Positions 15,053-22,411 of a stretch of DNA of 25,271 nucleotides are shown here, in pieces. The notes beneath the pieces were generated by a model. That model was not told the DNA's origin. It saw only the letters and a program-made list of their open reading frames with translations, and did not search any database. The stretch spans positions 5,460-30,730 of the forward strand of contig CAJTQH010000017.1 in NCBI GenBank assembly GCA_910578305.1, written 5' to 3'. Both the position numbers and the translations under genes were made by a program. Position 1 is the first letter of the stretch. Every line of letters starts with the position of its first letter. This stretch comes from an uncultured Muribaculaceae bacterium. Its GTDB lineage: Bacteria > Bacteroidota > Bacteroidia > Bacteroidales > Muribaculaceae.

Positions 15053-16857
15053 TTTTGGCGTATGGTCAGTTTATAGTTTGTATCGTTGATTTCAGTGACT
15101 ATTTGTGCGCCGATAATCTGCGCACGTGCTTTAAGTGTAAATGTGCCTATGCCTTTTTCTGAAGCCCCGGCATTGTCAATGCCGTCGTTTGCGATTGAAA
15201 GTTCGAATTTGTTGTCACCGTCGAGTGTTATACGTATGAATGACGCATTTGAATGTTTAAGAGCATTGTTGACCGACTCCTGGACTATACGGTATAATTC
15301 ATAATTTTCCTGAGGCGATAGTTTAATCCAGTCGAAAGAGCCTTCATCGGTGAGTTCCATTTTGGGACGAGAATGTGTCGCGTTGAAGTTGTGCATCATG
15401 TCCATCAGCAATTGACATAACGTTTGAGAAGAAAATTCGGGAGGCATCATTTCATGCGACAGTCTGCGTACGCGCTCTCCTATGGCGTAGATGCGGGCCG
15501 ATGTTTCTGTTTCGGATAGTTTGGTTGTTTCCCATTGAAGTCCTATGAGTTCTCCCGCAATGTCATCGTGCAGTTCACGAGCTATACGCTGGCGTTCCTG
15601 CTCAAGGCCGCGTATGTATTGCTCCTGACTTTCCTGATATAGACGGCGGCGATAGCGCCAACGGTTGAACAGTATCATGGCTATTAGTATGGCGACAACA
15701 ATAAGTATCATGGTGATGACGTTGATCATTACCCATCGCTGACGGCTGAGACGTTCGATTTCTATTTGTTTTGTCAATGTCTCATATCGGACTGATAGTT
15801 CGTTCAATTCTTTTTCGACGTCAGAGACTCTCGTGGAGTCAAGTTTCTCATAGGCGTTTTCCATCAGATGGAAAGCCTCTTCAGTGCGGCCCATGTTGGC
15901 CAGGCACAACGCCTTTTCATGCATTACCACTTCCGTTTTGCGTCCTATGGGCTGAAGTGTGTCGACGGCGATGTAAAGCGCATATTCCTCATCGTATCTA
16001 TGTTCCTTGGCCATCAGTTTCGCTTTGGCGATTTTGGCAATGGCTGACTGAGCGTGACGTTCAGGTATCATGGCAACTGCAGCGTCTATCTCGGCCATCG
16101 TCTGTCGGGCTTGTTCCATTGAGTCAAGGTTGAGATATGCATAGAATATGGGTGTAAGATATTTTATGCTATGGATCGGAGAGCCAAGTTCCATGAATGA
16201 TTTGTAGGGTAGTAGCCTGTCGATCACTTCTTTGTTGTTTTGATTTAGAGACAATGCTCCCGCAAGTGTCGACACGGATTGCAGGATTGCGATGGAGTCA
16301 TTCATTTCCTTTGCGAGTTCAAGTGACCTTTCGCTGAATTTTATAGCTTCAGGTATGTGCTTTGATTCTGCAAATGCCACTGCAATGAGTTCGACAACGC
16401 TTTGTTCCATCTCAATGTCTTTTTCTGCTATAGACATGTCAAGAGCTTCGTTGTAGCACACCAATGCGGAGTCATATTGTTGATGGCGCTTGTAATACAT
16501 CCCTCTCATCATAAGCCCTTGCGTGAGCATAGAGTTTATTCCTGCGTTGCGGGCAAAATCAATCAAGGTGTCGTTGGAAGTTTTTCCTCGGGTTAAATCG
16601 CCCATATTGATCAGTGCGACTGTGCGTTCGCATAGTATATAGGCTTTGAGCGAGTCGCTCATATCATATATTTCGAGAAGTGAGTCTGCTTTGTCAACGG
16701 CTTCCTGAAACCTGCCTTCATATCCGGGTTTATATACAAGCATGAAAATTTTTTCTTCATCTTCTACCGGCAATGTGGAAAGTTCGGCTGTGGATTTTCC
16801 ATTATTGCAGCTCCAGCATAGTGATATGAAGATGAGCGAAATTATAATTTTATACAT
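15049..16857 (-). CDS. TPR-containing lipoprotein-type sensor histidine kinase (HisKA_3)
   Basis: Sensor kinase of 602 residues. The N-terminal hydrophobic segment ends LCWSC (C17), suggesting a lipidated or cleaved N-terminus with the sensor outside the cytoplasm. Residues about 45-365 are helical tetratricopeptide-like repeats (for example RHQQYDSALVCYNEALD near 124-140). One transmembrane helix is at about 376-398. The cytoplasmic part has the NarX-type dimerisation box RIARELHDDIAGE with H430 as phospho-acceptor, then a HATPase with N530 in the N-box (VQESVNNALKHSN), NDG (557-559) and the glycine-rich GIGTF (569-573). This architecture is common in Bacteroidales, where the TPR part is assumed to be the sensing region; the signal is unknown. 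It is the first gene of the pair with the response regulator. Confidence 0.92.
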   Translation of the reverse strand: MYKIIISLIFISLCWSCNNGKSTAELSTLPVEDEEKIFMLVYKPGYEGRFQEAVDKADSLLEIYDMSDSLKAYILCERTVALINMGDLTRGKTSNDTLIDFARNAGINSMLTQGLMMRGMYYKRHQQYDSALVCYNEALDMSIAEKDIEMEQSVVELIAVAFAESKHIPEAIKFSERSLELAKEMNDSIAILQSVSTLAGALSLNQNNKEVIDRLLPYKSFMELGSPIHSIKYLTPIFYAYLNLDSMEQARQTMAEIDAAVAMIPERHAQSAIAKIAKAKLMAKEHRYDEEYALYIAVDTLQPIGRKTEVVMHEKALCLANMGRTEEAFHLMENAYEKLDSTRVSDVEKELNELSVRYETLTKQIEIERLSRQRWVMINVITMILIVVAILIAMILFNRWRYRRRLYQESQEQYIRGLEQERQRIARELHDDIAGELIGLQWETTKLSETETSARIYAIGERVRRLSHEMMPPEFSSQTLCQLLMDMMHNFNATHSRPKMELTDEGSFDWIKLSPQENYELYRIVQESVNNALKHSNASFIRITLDGDNKFELSIANDGIDNAGASEKGIGTFTLKARAQIIGAQIVTEINDTNYKLTIRQK

Positions 16858-16888
16858 CTTAAGTCTATGTTATCGGGTAATTACTTTA

Positions 16889-16896
16889 CAAAGTTA
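16889..16896 (-). promoter_or_regulatory. Putative -7 box for the histidine kinase operon
   Basis: TAACTTTG on the minus strand at 16896-16889, an exact TAnnTTTG match, ends 31 nt before the kinase ATG. A good -33 element with normal spacing is not visible. Confidence 0.45.
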
Positions 16897-16979
16897 ACGA
16901 TATTTTTACAATTCACCTGTGTGGCTTTTGGTATAGTAGATTGTAACATGTGTATAATTAATGATTTGCATGAAATAAT

Positions 16980-16987
16980 TACGTTTG
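16980..16987 (+). promoter_or_regulatory. Orphan -7 box on the plus strand in the kinase-valS gap
   Basis: TACGTTTG at 16980-16987 fits TAnnTTTG but has no gene downstream on the plus strand. The only nearby TTTG (16965-16968) is too close (11-nt spacer). The 271-bp gap at 16858-17128 holds no open frame I believe; it contains the kinase -7 box, this box and the hairpin at 17062-17103. Confidence 0.25.
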
Positions 16988-17061
16988 TGTAAACTTGGCG
17001 TTATTATTATATACGTACTTTAATTTGGGGATTTCACTAATTATTCCGATGCTTCCAATAA

Positions 17062-17103
17062 CCATAAGACCGGAACACGATAGTCAGTGTTCCGGTCTTA
17101 TGG
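17062..17103. terminator. Perfect 17-bp inverted repeat downstream of valS
   Basis: CCATAAGACCGGAACAC (17062-17078) and its exact reverse complement (17087-17103) flank an 8-nt loop. It lies 25 nt past the valS stop and is the right size for a transcript-ending hairpin, working on either strand. Neither side has a T-run, so it may instead be a 3'-end stabiliser, or the 3' hairpin of a small RNA read from the plus strand. Confidence 0.65.
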
Positions 17104-17128
17104 AGTGATGCGATTTGATTTGTGGTAT

Positions 17129-19750
17129 TTATTTGGACATGGCGTCTATGGCAGCGATGAGATTGGCAATTTTTGCTTCAGCATCGGCCAGTTTGCGGCG
17201 TTCGCCTTCCACTACAGCTTCGGGTGCATTGGCTACGAAGCGCTCGTTGCCAAGTTTCTTCATTACCGAAGTGCGGAATCCTTTATAATATTCAAGGTCT
17301 TTATTGAGTTTTGCAAGTTCGGCTTCGATATCGATATTGGCCAGGAGTGGAACGTTTACTTCAGTTGTGCCGATCATGAATGTAGCCGCTGCCGGATCTT
17401 TTTCAGCATTGTGGTTTATGGCGGAAACGTTGGCTAATTTGGCTATGATAACGTCTTCTGCTGTATCCCATGATCCAATCACATTTACTACCATGGCTTC
17501 CTTGTTGGGAATATTTTTACCGGCACGGACGTTTCGCAGACCGTTTACAACTTCTTTGGCGTGTTCCATCATGGTAAGTATGCTGTGATTCACTTCGCAT
17601 GCTTTGGGTGTTGCAGCATACATGATAGATTCTCCGTCCTTGCGTGACGCGATGTGCTGCCACAATTCTTCGGTGATAAATGGCATGAATGGATGAAGCA
17701 GGCGCATGAGGTCGTCGAAGTATCGGAGGGTTGTGTCGAGTGTCTTGCGGTCGATGGGTGAACCGTAAGACGGTTTGATCATTTCGAGATACCATGACGA
17801 GAATTCGTCCCAGAACAGGCGATAAATCTCTTTCAGCGCTTCCGATATGCGGAATTTTTCCATCAGATCGTTGATCTCGGCAACTGCGGCATTAAATCTG
17901 GATTCAAACCATAGGCACGCTGTGGCTGCGGCTTCGGGTTGTGTGGCCTTGTCATCGACATCCCAGCCTTTTATGAGGCGGAAGGCATTCCATATTTTGT
18001 TGGAGAAGTTGCGGCCTGTTTCACAGAGTTTCTTGTCGAATAAGATGTCGTTGCCAGCTGGGGCGGCGAGCATTATACCCACACGCACTCCATCTGCGCC
18101 ATAGGTGGCGATTAGGTCGAGTGGATCAGGGGAATTGCCAAGCTGCTTCGACATCTTGCGGCCTATTTCGTCGCGCACTATTCCGGTAAAGTATACATTG
18201 TTGAATGGCTGTTTGCCCATGAACTCATATCCGGCAATGATCATGCGAGCCACCCAGAAGAAGATGATGTCCGGGCCGGTAACGAGGTCGGTAGTGGGAT
18301 AGTAGTATTTTATTTCCTCGTTGTCGGGATCGAGTATGCCGTTGAAGAGCGATATGGGCCAGAGCCATGAAGAGAACCATGTGTCGAAGGAGTCTTCGTC
18401 CTGATGCAGGTCGGCTATGGTGATATCGGGAAATTGTTTGCGCGCAAGTTCAAGAGCTTCTTCCTGAGTTTCGGCCACTACGAAATTTCCGTCTGGCATA
18501 TAATATGCCGGAATGCGGTGTCCCCACCAGAGTTGACGCGAGATACACCAATCGCGCACATCGGTCATCCAATGGCGGTAGGTATTTTTGAATTTGTCTG
18601 GGATAAAACGTACGATGTCGGTTTCTACCGCATCGAGTGCCGGACGGGAGAGTTGCTCCATCTTGAGGAACCATTGGTCGCTCAGTCTGGGTTCAGTCAC
18701 TGTATCTGAGTTGCGTTCAGAATAGCCTACTTTGTTTTCGTAGTTCTCGATCTTCTCAATGAGTCCTGCGGCTTCAAGGTCTTTGGCGATCTGTTCGCGT
18801 ACGGCAAATCGATCCATGCCCACATACATGCCGGCGGCTTCGCTGATGGTGGCATCGTCGTTGAATATATCTATGCTGTCAAGATTATGTTTCTGTCCGA
18901 GCATATAGTCGTTCATGTCGTGAGCCGGAGTTACTTTTAGGCAGCCGGTGCCGAATTCGATGTCAACATAGTCGTCTTCGATTACCGGTATCTCACGACC
19001 TACGAGCGGCACAATGACACGCTTGCCACGCAGGTGTTGATTTTTGGGGTCAGCTGGATTGATGCACATTGCAGTGTCGCCCATAATGGTTTCGGGGCGG
19101 GTAGTGGCCACAATGGCATAACCGTCTTCGCCAACGATTTTATAGCGGAGATAGTATAACTTGCTGTGTTCCTCTTTATATATAACCTCTATGTCGCTTA
19201 ATGCGGTCTGAGCTTTTGGATCCCAGTTGACCATGCGCTTGCCTCGATATATCAGTCCTTTGCGATATAGATCGACAAACACTTTGATAACGCTTCGTGA
19301 GCGGATATCGTCCATGGTAAATGCCGTGCGCTCCCAGTCGCATGATGCTCCGAGTTTTTTAAGCTGCTCAAGGATGATGCCGCCGTATTTATGAGTCCAA
19401 TCCCATGCGTGGGTCAGAAATTCCTCACGGGTAAGATCGCTTTTCTTAATGCCTTCAGTGGCGAGTTTGCCCACTACTTTTGCTTCTGTTGCGATAGCGG
19501 CATGGTCGGTGCCGGGTACCCACAATGCGTTTTTGCCGTCCATACGTGCACGGCGCACCAATATGTCCTGTATCGTGTTGTTGAGCATGTGCCCCATGTG
19601 GAGAACTCCGGTCACATTTGGTGGAGGAATTACTATGCAGTAGGGTTCGCGTGCGTCGGGCTCGCTGTGAAACAGATTGTGTTTCATCCAGTAAGCATAC
19701 CATTTATCTTCTACTTCAGCTGGATTGTACTTAGTGGCTAACTCTTTCAT
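17129..19750 (-). CDS. valS: Valine-tRNA ligase
   Basis: Class I synthetase that charges tRNA-Val; 873 residues from the ATG at 19750. Motifs: PPPNVTGVLHMGH with the HIGH-type signature HMGH at 51-54, the editing (CP1) domain with TTRPETIMGD (216-225), DWCISRQLWWGHRIP (400-414), and KMSKQ at 532-536. The C-terminal helical anticodon domain is followed by the ValRS coiled-coil tail (about 805-870). The open frame extends to 19903, but that part crosses the valS promoter and the terminator of the preceding gene, so MKELATKYNP is the real start. Confidence 0.97.
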   Translation of the reverse strand: MKELATKYNPAEVEDKWYAYWMKHNLFHSEPDAREPYCIVIPPPNVTGVLHMGHMLNNTIQDILVRRARMDGKNALWVPGTDHAAIATEAKVVGKLATEGIKKSDLTREEFLTHAWDWTHKYGGIILEQLKKLGASCDWERTAFTMDDIRSRSVIKVFVDLYRKGLIYRGKRMVNWDPKAQTALSDIEVIYKEEHSKLYYLRYKIVGEDGYAIVATTRPETIMGDTAMCINPADPKNQHLRGKRVIVPLVGREIPVIEDDYVDIEFGTGCLKVTPAHDMNDYMLGQKHNLDSIDIFNDDATISEAAGMYVGMDRFAVREQIAKDLEAAGLIEKIENYENKVGYSERNSDTVTEPRLSDQWFLKMEQLSRPALDAVETDIVRFIPDKFKNTYRHWMTDVRDWCISRQLWWGHRIPAYYMPDGNFVVAETQEEALELARKQFPDITIADLHQDEDSFDTWFSSWLWPISLFNGILDPDNEEIKYYYPTTDLVTGPDIIFFWVARMIIAGYEFMGKQPFNNVYFTGIVRDEIGRKMSKQLGNSPDPLDLIATYGADGVRVGIMLAAPAGNDILFDKKLCETGRNFSNKIWNAFRLIKGWDVDDKATQPEAAATACLWFESRFNAAVAEINDLMEKFRISEALKEIYRLFWDEFSSWYLEMIKPSYGSPIDRKTLDTTLRYFDDLMRLLHPFMPFITEELWQHIASRKDGESIMYAATPKACEVNHSILTMMEHAKEVVNGLRNVRAGKNIPNKEAMVVNVIGSWDTAEDVIIAKLANVSAINHNAEKDPAAATFMIGTTEVNVPLLANIDIEAELAKLNKDLEYYKGFRTSVMKKLGNERFVANAPEAVVEGERRKLADAEAKIANLIAAIDAMSK

Positions 19751-19781
19751 TTTCTGTGGATAATATGTTTGGGTTGCTCTG

Positions 19782-19795
19782 ACGGTATAGACCGT
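19782..19795. repeat. Small inverted repeat in the valS leader
   Basis: ACGGT-ATAG-ACCGT: a 5-bp perfect stem with 4-nt loop in the predicted 5' leader of valS, close to the expected transcript start. It could shield the 5' end; no T-box features are seen. Confidence 0.25.
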
Positions 19796-19809
19796 GAGCA
19801 AGTTAGCTG

Positions 19810-19841
19810 CAAAATTACTTACTTTTTGTGGTATAAACAAA
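19810..19841 (-). promoter_or_regulatory. Promoter for valS
   Basis: Minus-strand -33 TTTG at 19841-19838 and -7 TAATTTTG at 19817-19810, spacer 20 nt. The box ends 59 nt before the ATG at 19750, a longer leader than most promoters here. Confidence 0.72.
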
Positions 19842-19868
19842 TATTGGTGTGCTCTAATGGGCGTTATA

Positions 19869-19903
19869 CAAAAAGATGGCCCGATGCGATCGCACCGAGC
19901 CAT
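19869..19903 (-). terminator. Intrinsic terminator of the OmpA-like gene
   Basis: A 28-nt near-palindrome (19876-19903) is followed on the minus strand by CTTTTTG (19875-19869). In the minus-strand RNA the two imperfect positions become G-U wobbles, giving a continuous stem; in the plus-strand RNA they are A-C mismatches. It starts 21 nt past the stop at 19925. Confidence 0.8.
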
Positions 19904-19924
19904 GATTGTGATTTCTTAAAATGG

Positions 19925-20632
19925 TTATCGCATGGATAGCGTGCCTGCTTCAGCCTGTTTGATCATCTTCTGGTTGGCGGAGATGTAAATTTCTACGCGA
20001 CGGTTCTGAGCACGACCTTCGGGGGTGTCGTTTGAGGCTACATAGTCGGCCATGGGAATGCCTTCGGCGGTGATTCGTGAAGCCGACACTCCGCTGTGGA
20101 TAAGGAATGTCCGCACGGCATCGGCTCGACCGGTAGATACTTTTTCATTGACTTGATAGCCGCCTGTGTTGTCTGTGTATCCGAAGATCTGTACGTTGGT
20201 TTCAGGATTGTTGAGCAATGATGATGCAAACGACGTGAGATCGTTGCGGGCCGATGTGCTGAGTGTGGTGCCGTTTGTTGGGAAAAGAATTCCGCCATTA
20301 AATGTGACCTTTATAGCCTGTAGGCCATTCTGGTCGGTAACGCTTTCTACGGCAGCTTTGTCGGCGAGCTGCTGTTCGAGTTCTTTTTTCTGTTTGTCCA
20401 TTTTACGCCCGATGAGCGATCCGGCTCCGGCTCCTACGGCCGCTCCTATGGCCGCTCCGATACCGGCACCCTTGCCTCCTCCAATCAGAGCTCCTATGCC
20501 GGCTCCAGCGGCAGCTCCGCCACCGCCACCGATAAGCGCACCTTTGCCAAGATTAGTCATGCTGTTGCAACCGGCTGAGGCCAAAAGGCAAAGTGCAAGA
20601 GCACCTGCGGTAAAAATGTTTAACTTTTTCAT
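19925..20632 (-). CDS. OmpA-family lipoprotein with glycine-zipper region
   Basis: Envelope protein of 235 residues, YiaD/Pal-like. The signal peptide ends LLASAGC (C22), so probably lipidated. Residues about 30-75 are a glycine-zipper stretch (repeating GGG, GAGIGALIGGG, GAAIGAAVGAGAGS), which can insert in or line a membrane. A short charged coiled-coil (KMDKQKKELEQQLADKAA) links to a C-terminal OmpA peptidoglycan-binding domain: FGYTDNTGGYQVNEKVSTGRADAV-type sequence and NDTPEGRAQNRRVEIYI, with the Asp and Arg that hold diaminopimelate. Likely role is tethering the outer membrane to the cell wall. It is monocistronic, with an intrinsic terminator and a long leader of about 120 nt. Confidence 0.9.
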   Translation of the reverse strand: MKKLNIFTAGALALCLLASAGCNSMTNLGKGALIGGGGGAAAGAGIGALIGGGKGAGIGAAIGAAVGAGAGSLIGRKMDKQKKELEQQLADKAAVESVTDQNGLQAIKVTFNGGILFPTNGTTLSTSARNDLTSFASSLLNNPETNVQIFGYTDNTGGYQVNEKVSTGRADAVRTFLIHSGVSASRITAEGIPMADYVASNDTPEGRAQNRRVEIYISANQKMIKQAEAGTLSMR

Positions 20633-20685
20633 TTTGTTTATTCGTTTGGTTAATAAAATTTTTATGTGCTATAAATGAGCATGTT

Positions 20686-20699
20686 TGCAGATGTCTGCA
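20686..20699. repeat. Inverted repeat in the leader of the OmpA-like gene
   Basis: TGCAGA-TG-TCTGCA, a perfect 6-bp dyad with a 2-nt centre, 53 nt upstream of the ATG at 20632. Too tight for an RNA hairpin loop; it could be an operator. Confidence 0.3.
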
Positions 20700-20740
20700 T
20701 GTAGTTTATAATATTTACAACTATATTGAATCAATTGTTT

Positions 20741-20772
20741 ATTGAATAAGTGCAAATTTATATTTAATTTTG
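20741..20772 (+). promoter_or_regulatory. Promoter for the EamA transporter
   Basis: -33 ATTG at 20741-20744 and -7 TAATTTTG at 20765-20772, spacer 20 nt. The box ends 23 nt before the ATG at 20796, which rules out the upstream ATG at 20742. Confidence 0.62.
20753..20760 (-). promoter_or_regulatory. Putative -7 box for the OmpA-like gene
   Basis: TAAATTTG on the minus strand at 20760-20753, 120 nt before the ATG at 20632. It has no clear -33 box. It is the only TAnnTTTG match I found upstream of this gene, and lies almost back to back with the EamA -7 box. Confidence 0.35.
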
Positions 20773-20795
20773 CGTTTATAAAAATATTCAAAAAT

Positions 20796-21725
20796 ATGAA
20801 TAATAAAGGAATATATAACCGCATCCATCAGCGAGGGTCTGATCTGTCCTATCATATCGGTGCATTGATCGCAGTTTCTGCATGGGGCATTGCATTTATA
20901 AATACGAAAGTATTGTTGCAATATGGATTGAGTGCGGTAGAAGTATATGTTTATCGTTTTATTATTGCATATTTATGCGTGGTGCTTTTGTGTCCGAGAC
21001 CTTTGTTTGCACGGTCGTTTGGCGATGAAGTCAAGTTGTTTCTCTGTGGCGTATGTGGCAGTTCGGTCTACTTTATCGCTGAAAATACGGCTCTGAATTA
21101 TACATTAGTAACCAATGTGTCGCTTATAGTGACAACTTCACCTCTGATTACGGCTTTGCTCGTTGGGATAATGTATAGGAGCGAGCGTCCAAGCGGAAGT
21201 TTTCTTATTGGTTCGATCATAGCATTTCTTGGTGTGGCGTGTGTGATATTCAATAGTAGCTTTGTGCTTGAGGTCAATCCTTTAGGTGATTTACTCGCGC
21301 TACTTGCGGCTGTGTGCTGGGCTGTATATTCTATCTTGTTGCGTCCGCTCAATGCCACTTATGGAGTGTGGTTTATTACTCGAAAGATGTTTTTCTATGG
21401 ATTGATAACCTCATTGCCTTTTCTCTCGGTAGAGCCGTCGCTGGTTTCATTTGACGTACTATTAACTCCGGCAGTGATAGGCAATCTCTGTTTTCTGGCT
21501 ATGGTGTGTTCGGTGCTTGCATTTGTGATGTGGGCCGGAGCCGTGAAGCGTCTTGGAGTGGTGAAGTCAGGCAACTATCTTTATATAAGTCCAATAGTGA
21601 CACTTGTGGCCTCAATGCTTTATCTTGGCGAACAGGTGTCGGTGGTCGGATATGTCGGATGTGCTCTGATATTGCTCGGAGTGGTACTTAGCGAAAAACT
21701 TCCGGAGCATAATCGCCGTATATGA
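20796..21725 (+). CDS. EamA/DMT-superfamily transporter
   Basis: Inner-membrane permease of 309 residues with about ten hydrophobic helices arranged as two EamA repeats (roughly residues 20-150 and 165-300). Family features include SAWGIAFINTKVLL in helix 1, the AENTALNYT segment near the end of repeat one, and ISPIVTLVASMLYLGEQVS in repeat two. Substrate is unknown; relatives export amino acids or metabolites. The start MNNKGIYNRI is set by the promoter position. It is divergent from the OmpA-like gene and convergent with the AlkD-like gene (20-bp gap). Confidence 0.88.
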   Translation: MNNKGIYNRIHQRGSDLSYHIGALIAVSAWGIAFINTKVLLQYGLSAVEVYVYRFIIAYLCVVLLCPRPLFARSFGDEVKLFLCGVCGSSVYFIAENTALNYTLVTNVSLIVTTSPLITALLVGIMYRSERPSGSFLIGSIIAFLGVACVIFNSSFVLEVNPLGDLLALLAAVCWAVYSILLRPLNATYGVWFITRKMFFYGLITSLPFLSVEPSLVSFDVLLTPAVIGNLCFLAMVCSVLAFVMWAGAVKRLGVVKSGNYLYISPIVTLVASMLYLGEQVSVVGYVGCALILLGVVLSEKLPEHNRRI

Positions 21726-21745
21726 TCGGCATTGTCGATCCGCTG

Positions 21746-22288
21746 TTATTCGGCCATGAAGTCAAGTTCTTCAATAATCTGAATTGCTGGCTGATGCGTT
21801 AACATACAGTTGCGGTTCAGTTCTGATTGCGCTATGATTTTTATAGCGTCGGGGTGCTGTGTGAGATGGTGCCACAATAGCCGCATGGCTCCATAACGTT
21901 GCATGTCGGAATCCGATAATGACATACGGCATGCCATCTCATAGCTCATCGGGTGGTGGCGCAGAAGGCGGTGACACAGCACGTCGGTCACTTCAGACGA
22001 TGGCGATTTCTCGATCCATTCCATGGATTCTTCGACAGAGATTGCATCGGCGGGCATGATCATTGGTGCCATTAACATGCTTTCGCGAGTGGAGCTGTTG
22101 GCCCATAATTGTCTTGCTAAATCCGGATCTGGTGTTGTATCAGACGCTATTTCTGTGATCTGAGGCATGTTTAGCCCGAAAATGATCTTAAACGGAGATC
22201 CTGCACGTCGCAATGTGTCGGCTACGATGCCATTACGCATGGCAAAAAAGCGGCGTTTTATTGTCTGTATGGTATTGAATTCGGTCAT
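21746..22288 (-). CDS. AlkD-like HEAT-repeat protein
   Basis: Cytoplasmic all-helical protein of 180 residues resembling the DNA alkylation repair (AlkD/AlkC) HEAT-repeat fold. Matching segments are FFAMRNGIVADTLRRAG, FGLNMPQITEIA, ARQLWANSSTRESMLMAP (the LWxxxxRE pattern), and SSEVTDVLCHRLL, which holds the Asp usually found at the lesion site. It is shorter than the typical ~220-230-residue AlkD and I cannot confirm the tryptophan/arginine pocket, so glycosylase activity is uncertain. Odd feature: the -7 box ends only 7 nt before this ATG, giving an mRNA with almost no leader. The alternative is a start at Met17 (22240, 164 residues), but that would drop the N-terminal helix. Confidence 0.72.
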   Translation of the reverse strand: MTEFNTIQTIKRRFFAMRNGIVADTLRRAGSPFKIIFGLNMPQITEIASDTTPDPDLARQLWANSSTRESMLMAPMIMPADAISVEESMEWIEKSPSSEVTDVLCHRLLRHHPMSYEMACRMSLSDSDMQRYGAMRLLWHHLTQHPDAIKIIAQSELNRNCMLTHQPAIQIIEELDFMAE

Positions 22289-22295
22289 AGTCCGG

Positions 22296-22327
22296 CAAAG
22301 TTAGACATTACCGTCGAATTAGACAAA
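22296..22327 (-). promoter_or_regulatory. Promoter for the AlkD-like gene, almost abutting the ATG
   Basis: Minus-strand -33 TTTG at 22327-22324 and -7 TAACTTTG at 22303-22296, spacer 20 nt. Only 7 nt separate the box from the ATG at 22288, so transcription should begin within a few bases of the start codon. Confidence 0.68.
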
Positions 22328-22355
22328 TCCATACAAATGAGCCGGTGGACTTGCT

Positions 22356-22387
22356 ATTGCATAATTGAATCAAAGACGCTACCTTTG
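22356..22387 (+). promoter_or_regulatory. Promoter for the LysM fusion gene and PorT-like gene
   Basis: -33 ATTG at 22356-22359 and -7 TACCTTTG at 22380-22387, spacer 20 nt, 24 nt before the ATG at 22412. It lies back to back with the AlkD-like gene promoter, about 28 bp apart. Confidence 0.7.
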
Positions 22388-22411
22388 CATGGTATAATAT
22401 ACATGTAGAAA

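Noticed and set aside
19751..19903. 51-residue N-terminal extension of valS
   Set aside because: It crosses the valS promoter and the preceding terminator; ValRS normally begins like MKELATKYNP.
20166..20678. 170-residue Ala/Pro-rich plus-strand frame
   Set aside because: It is the antisense of the glycine-zipper OmpA gene; the repeat composition explains the long open frame.
20742..20795. Upstream start for the EamA transporter
   Set aside because: The ATG lies inside the promoter's -33 element.
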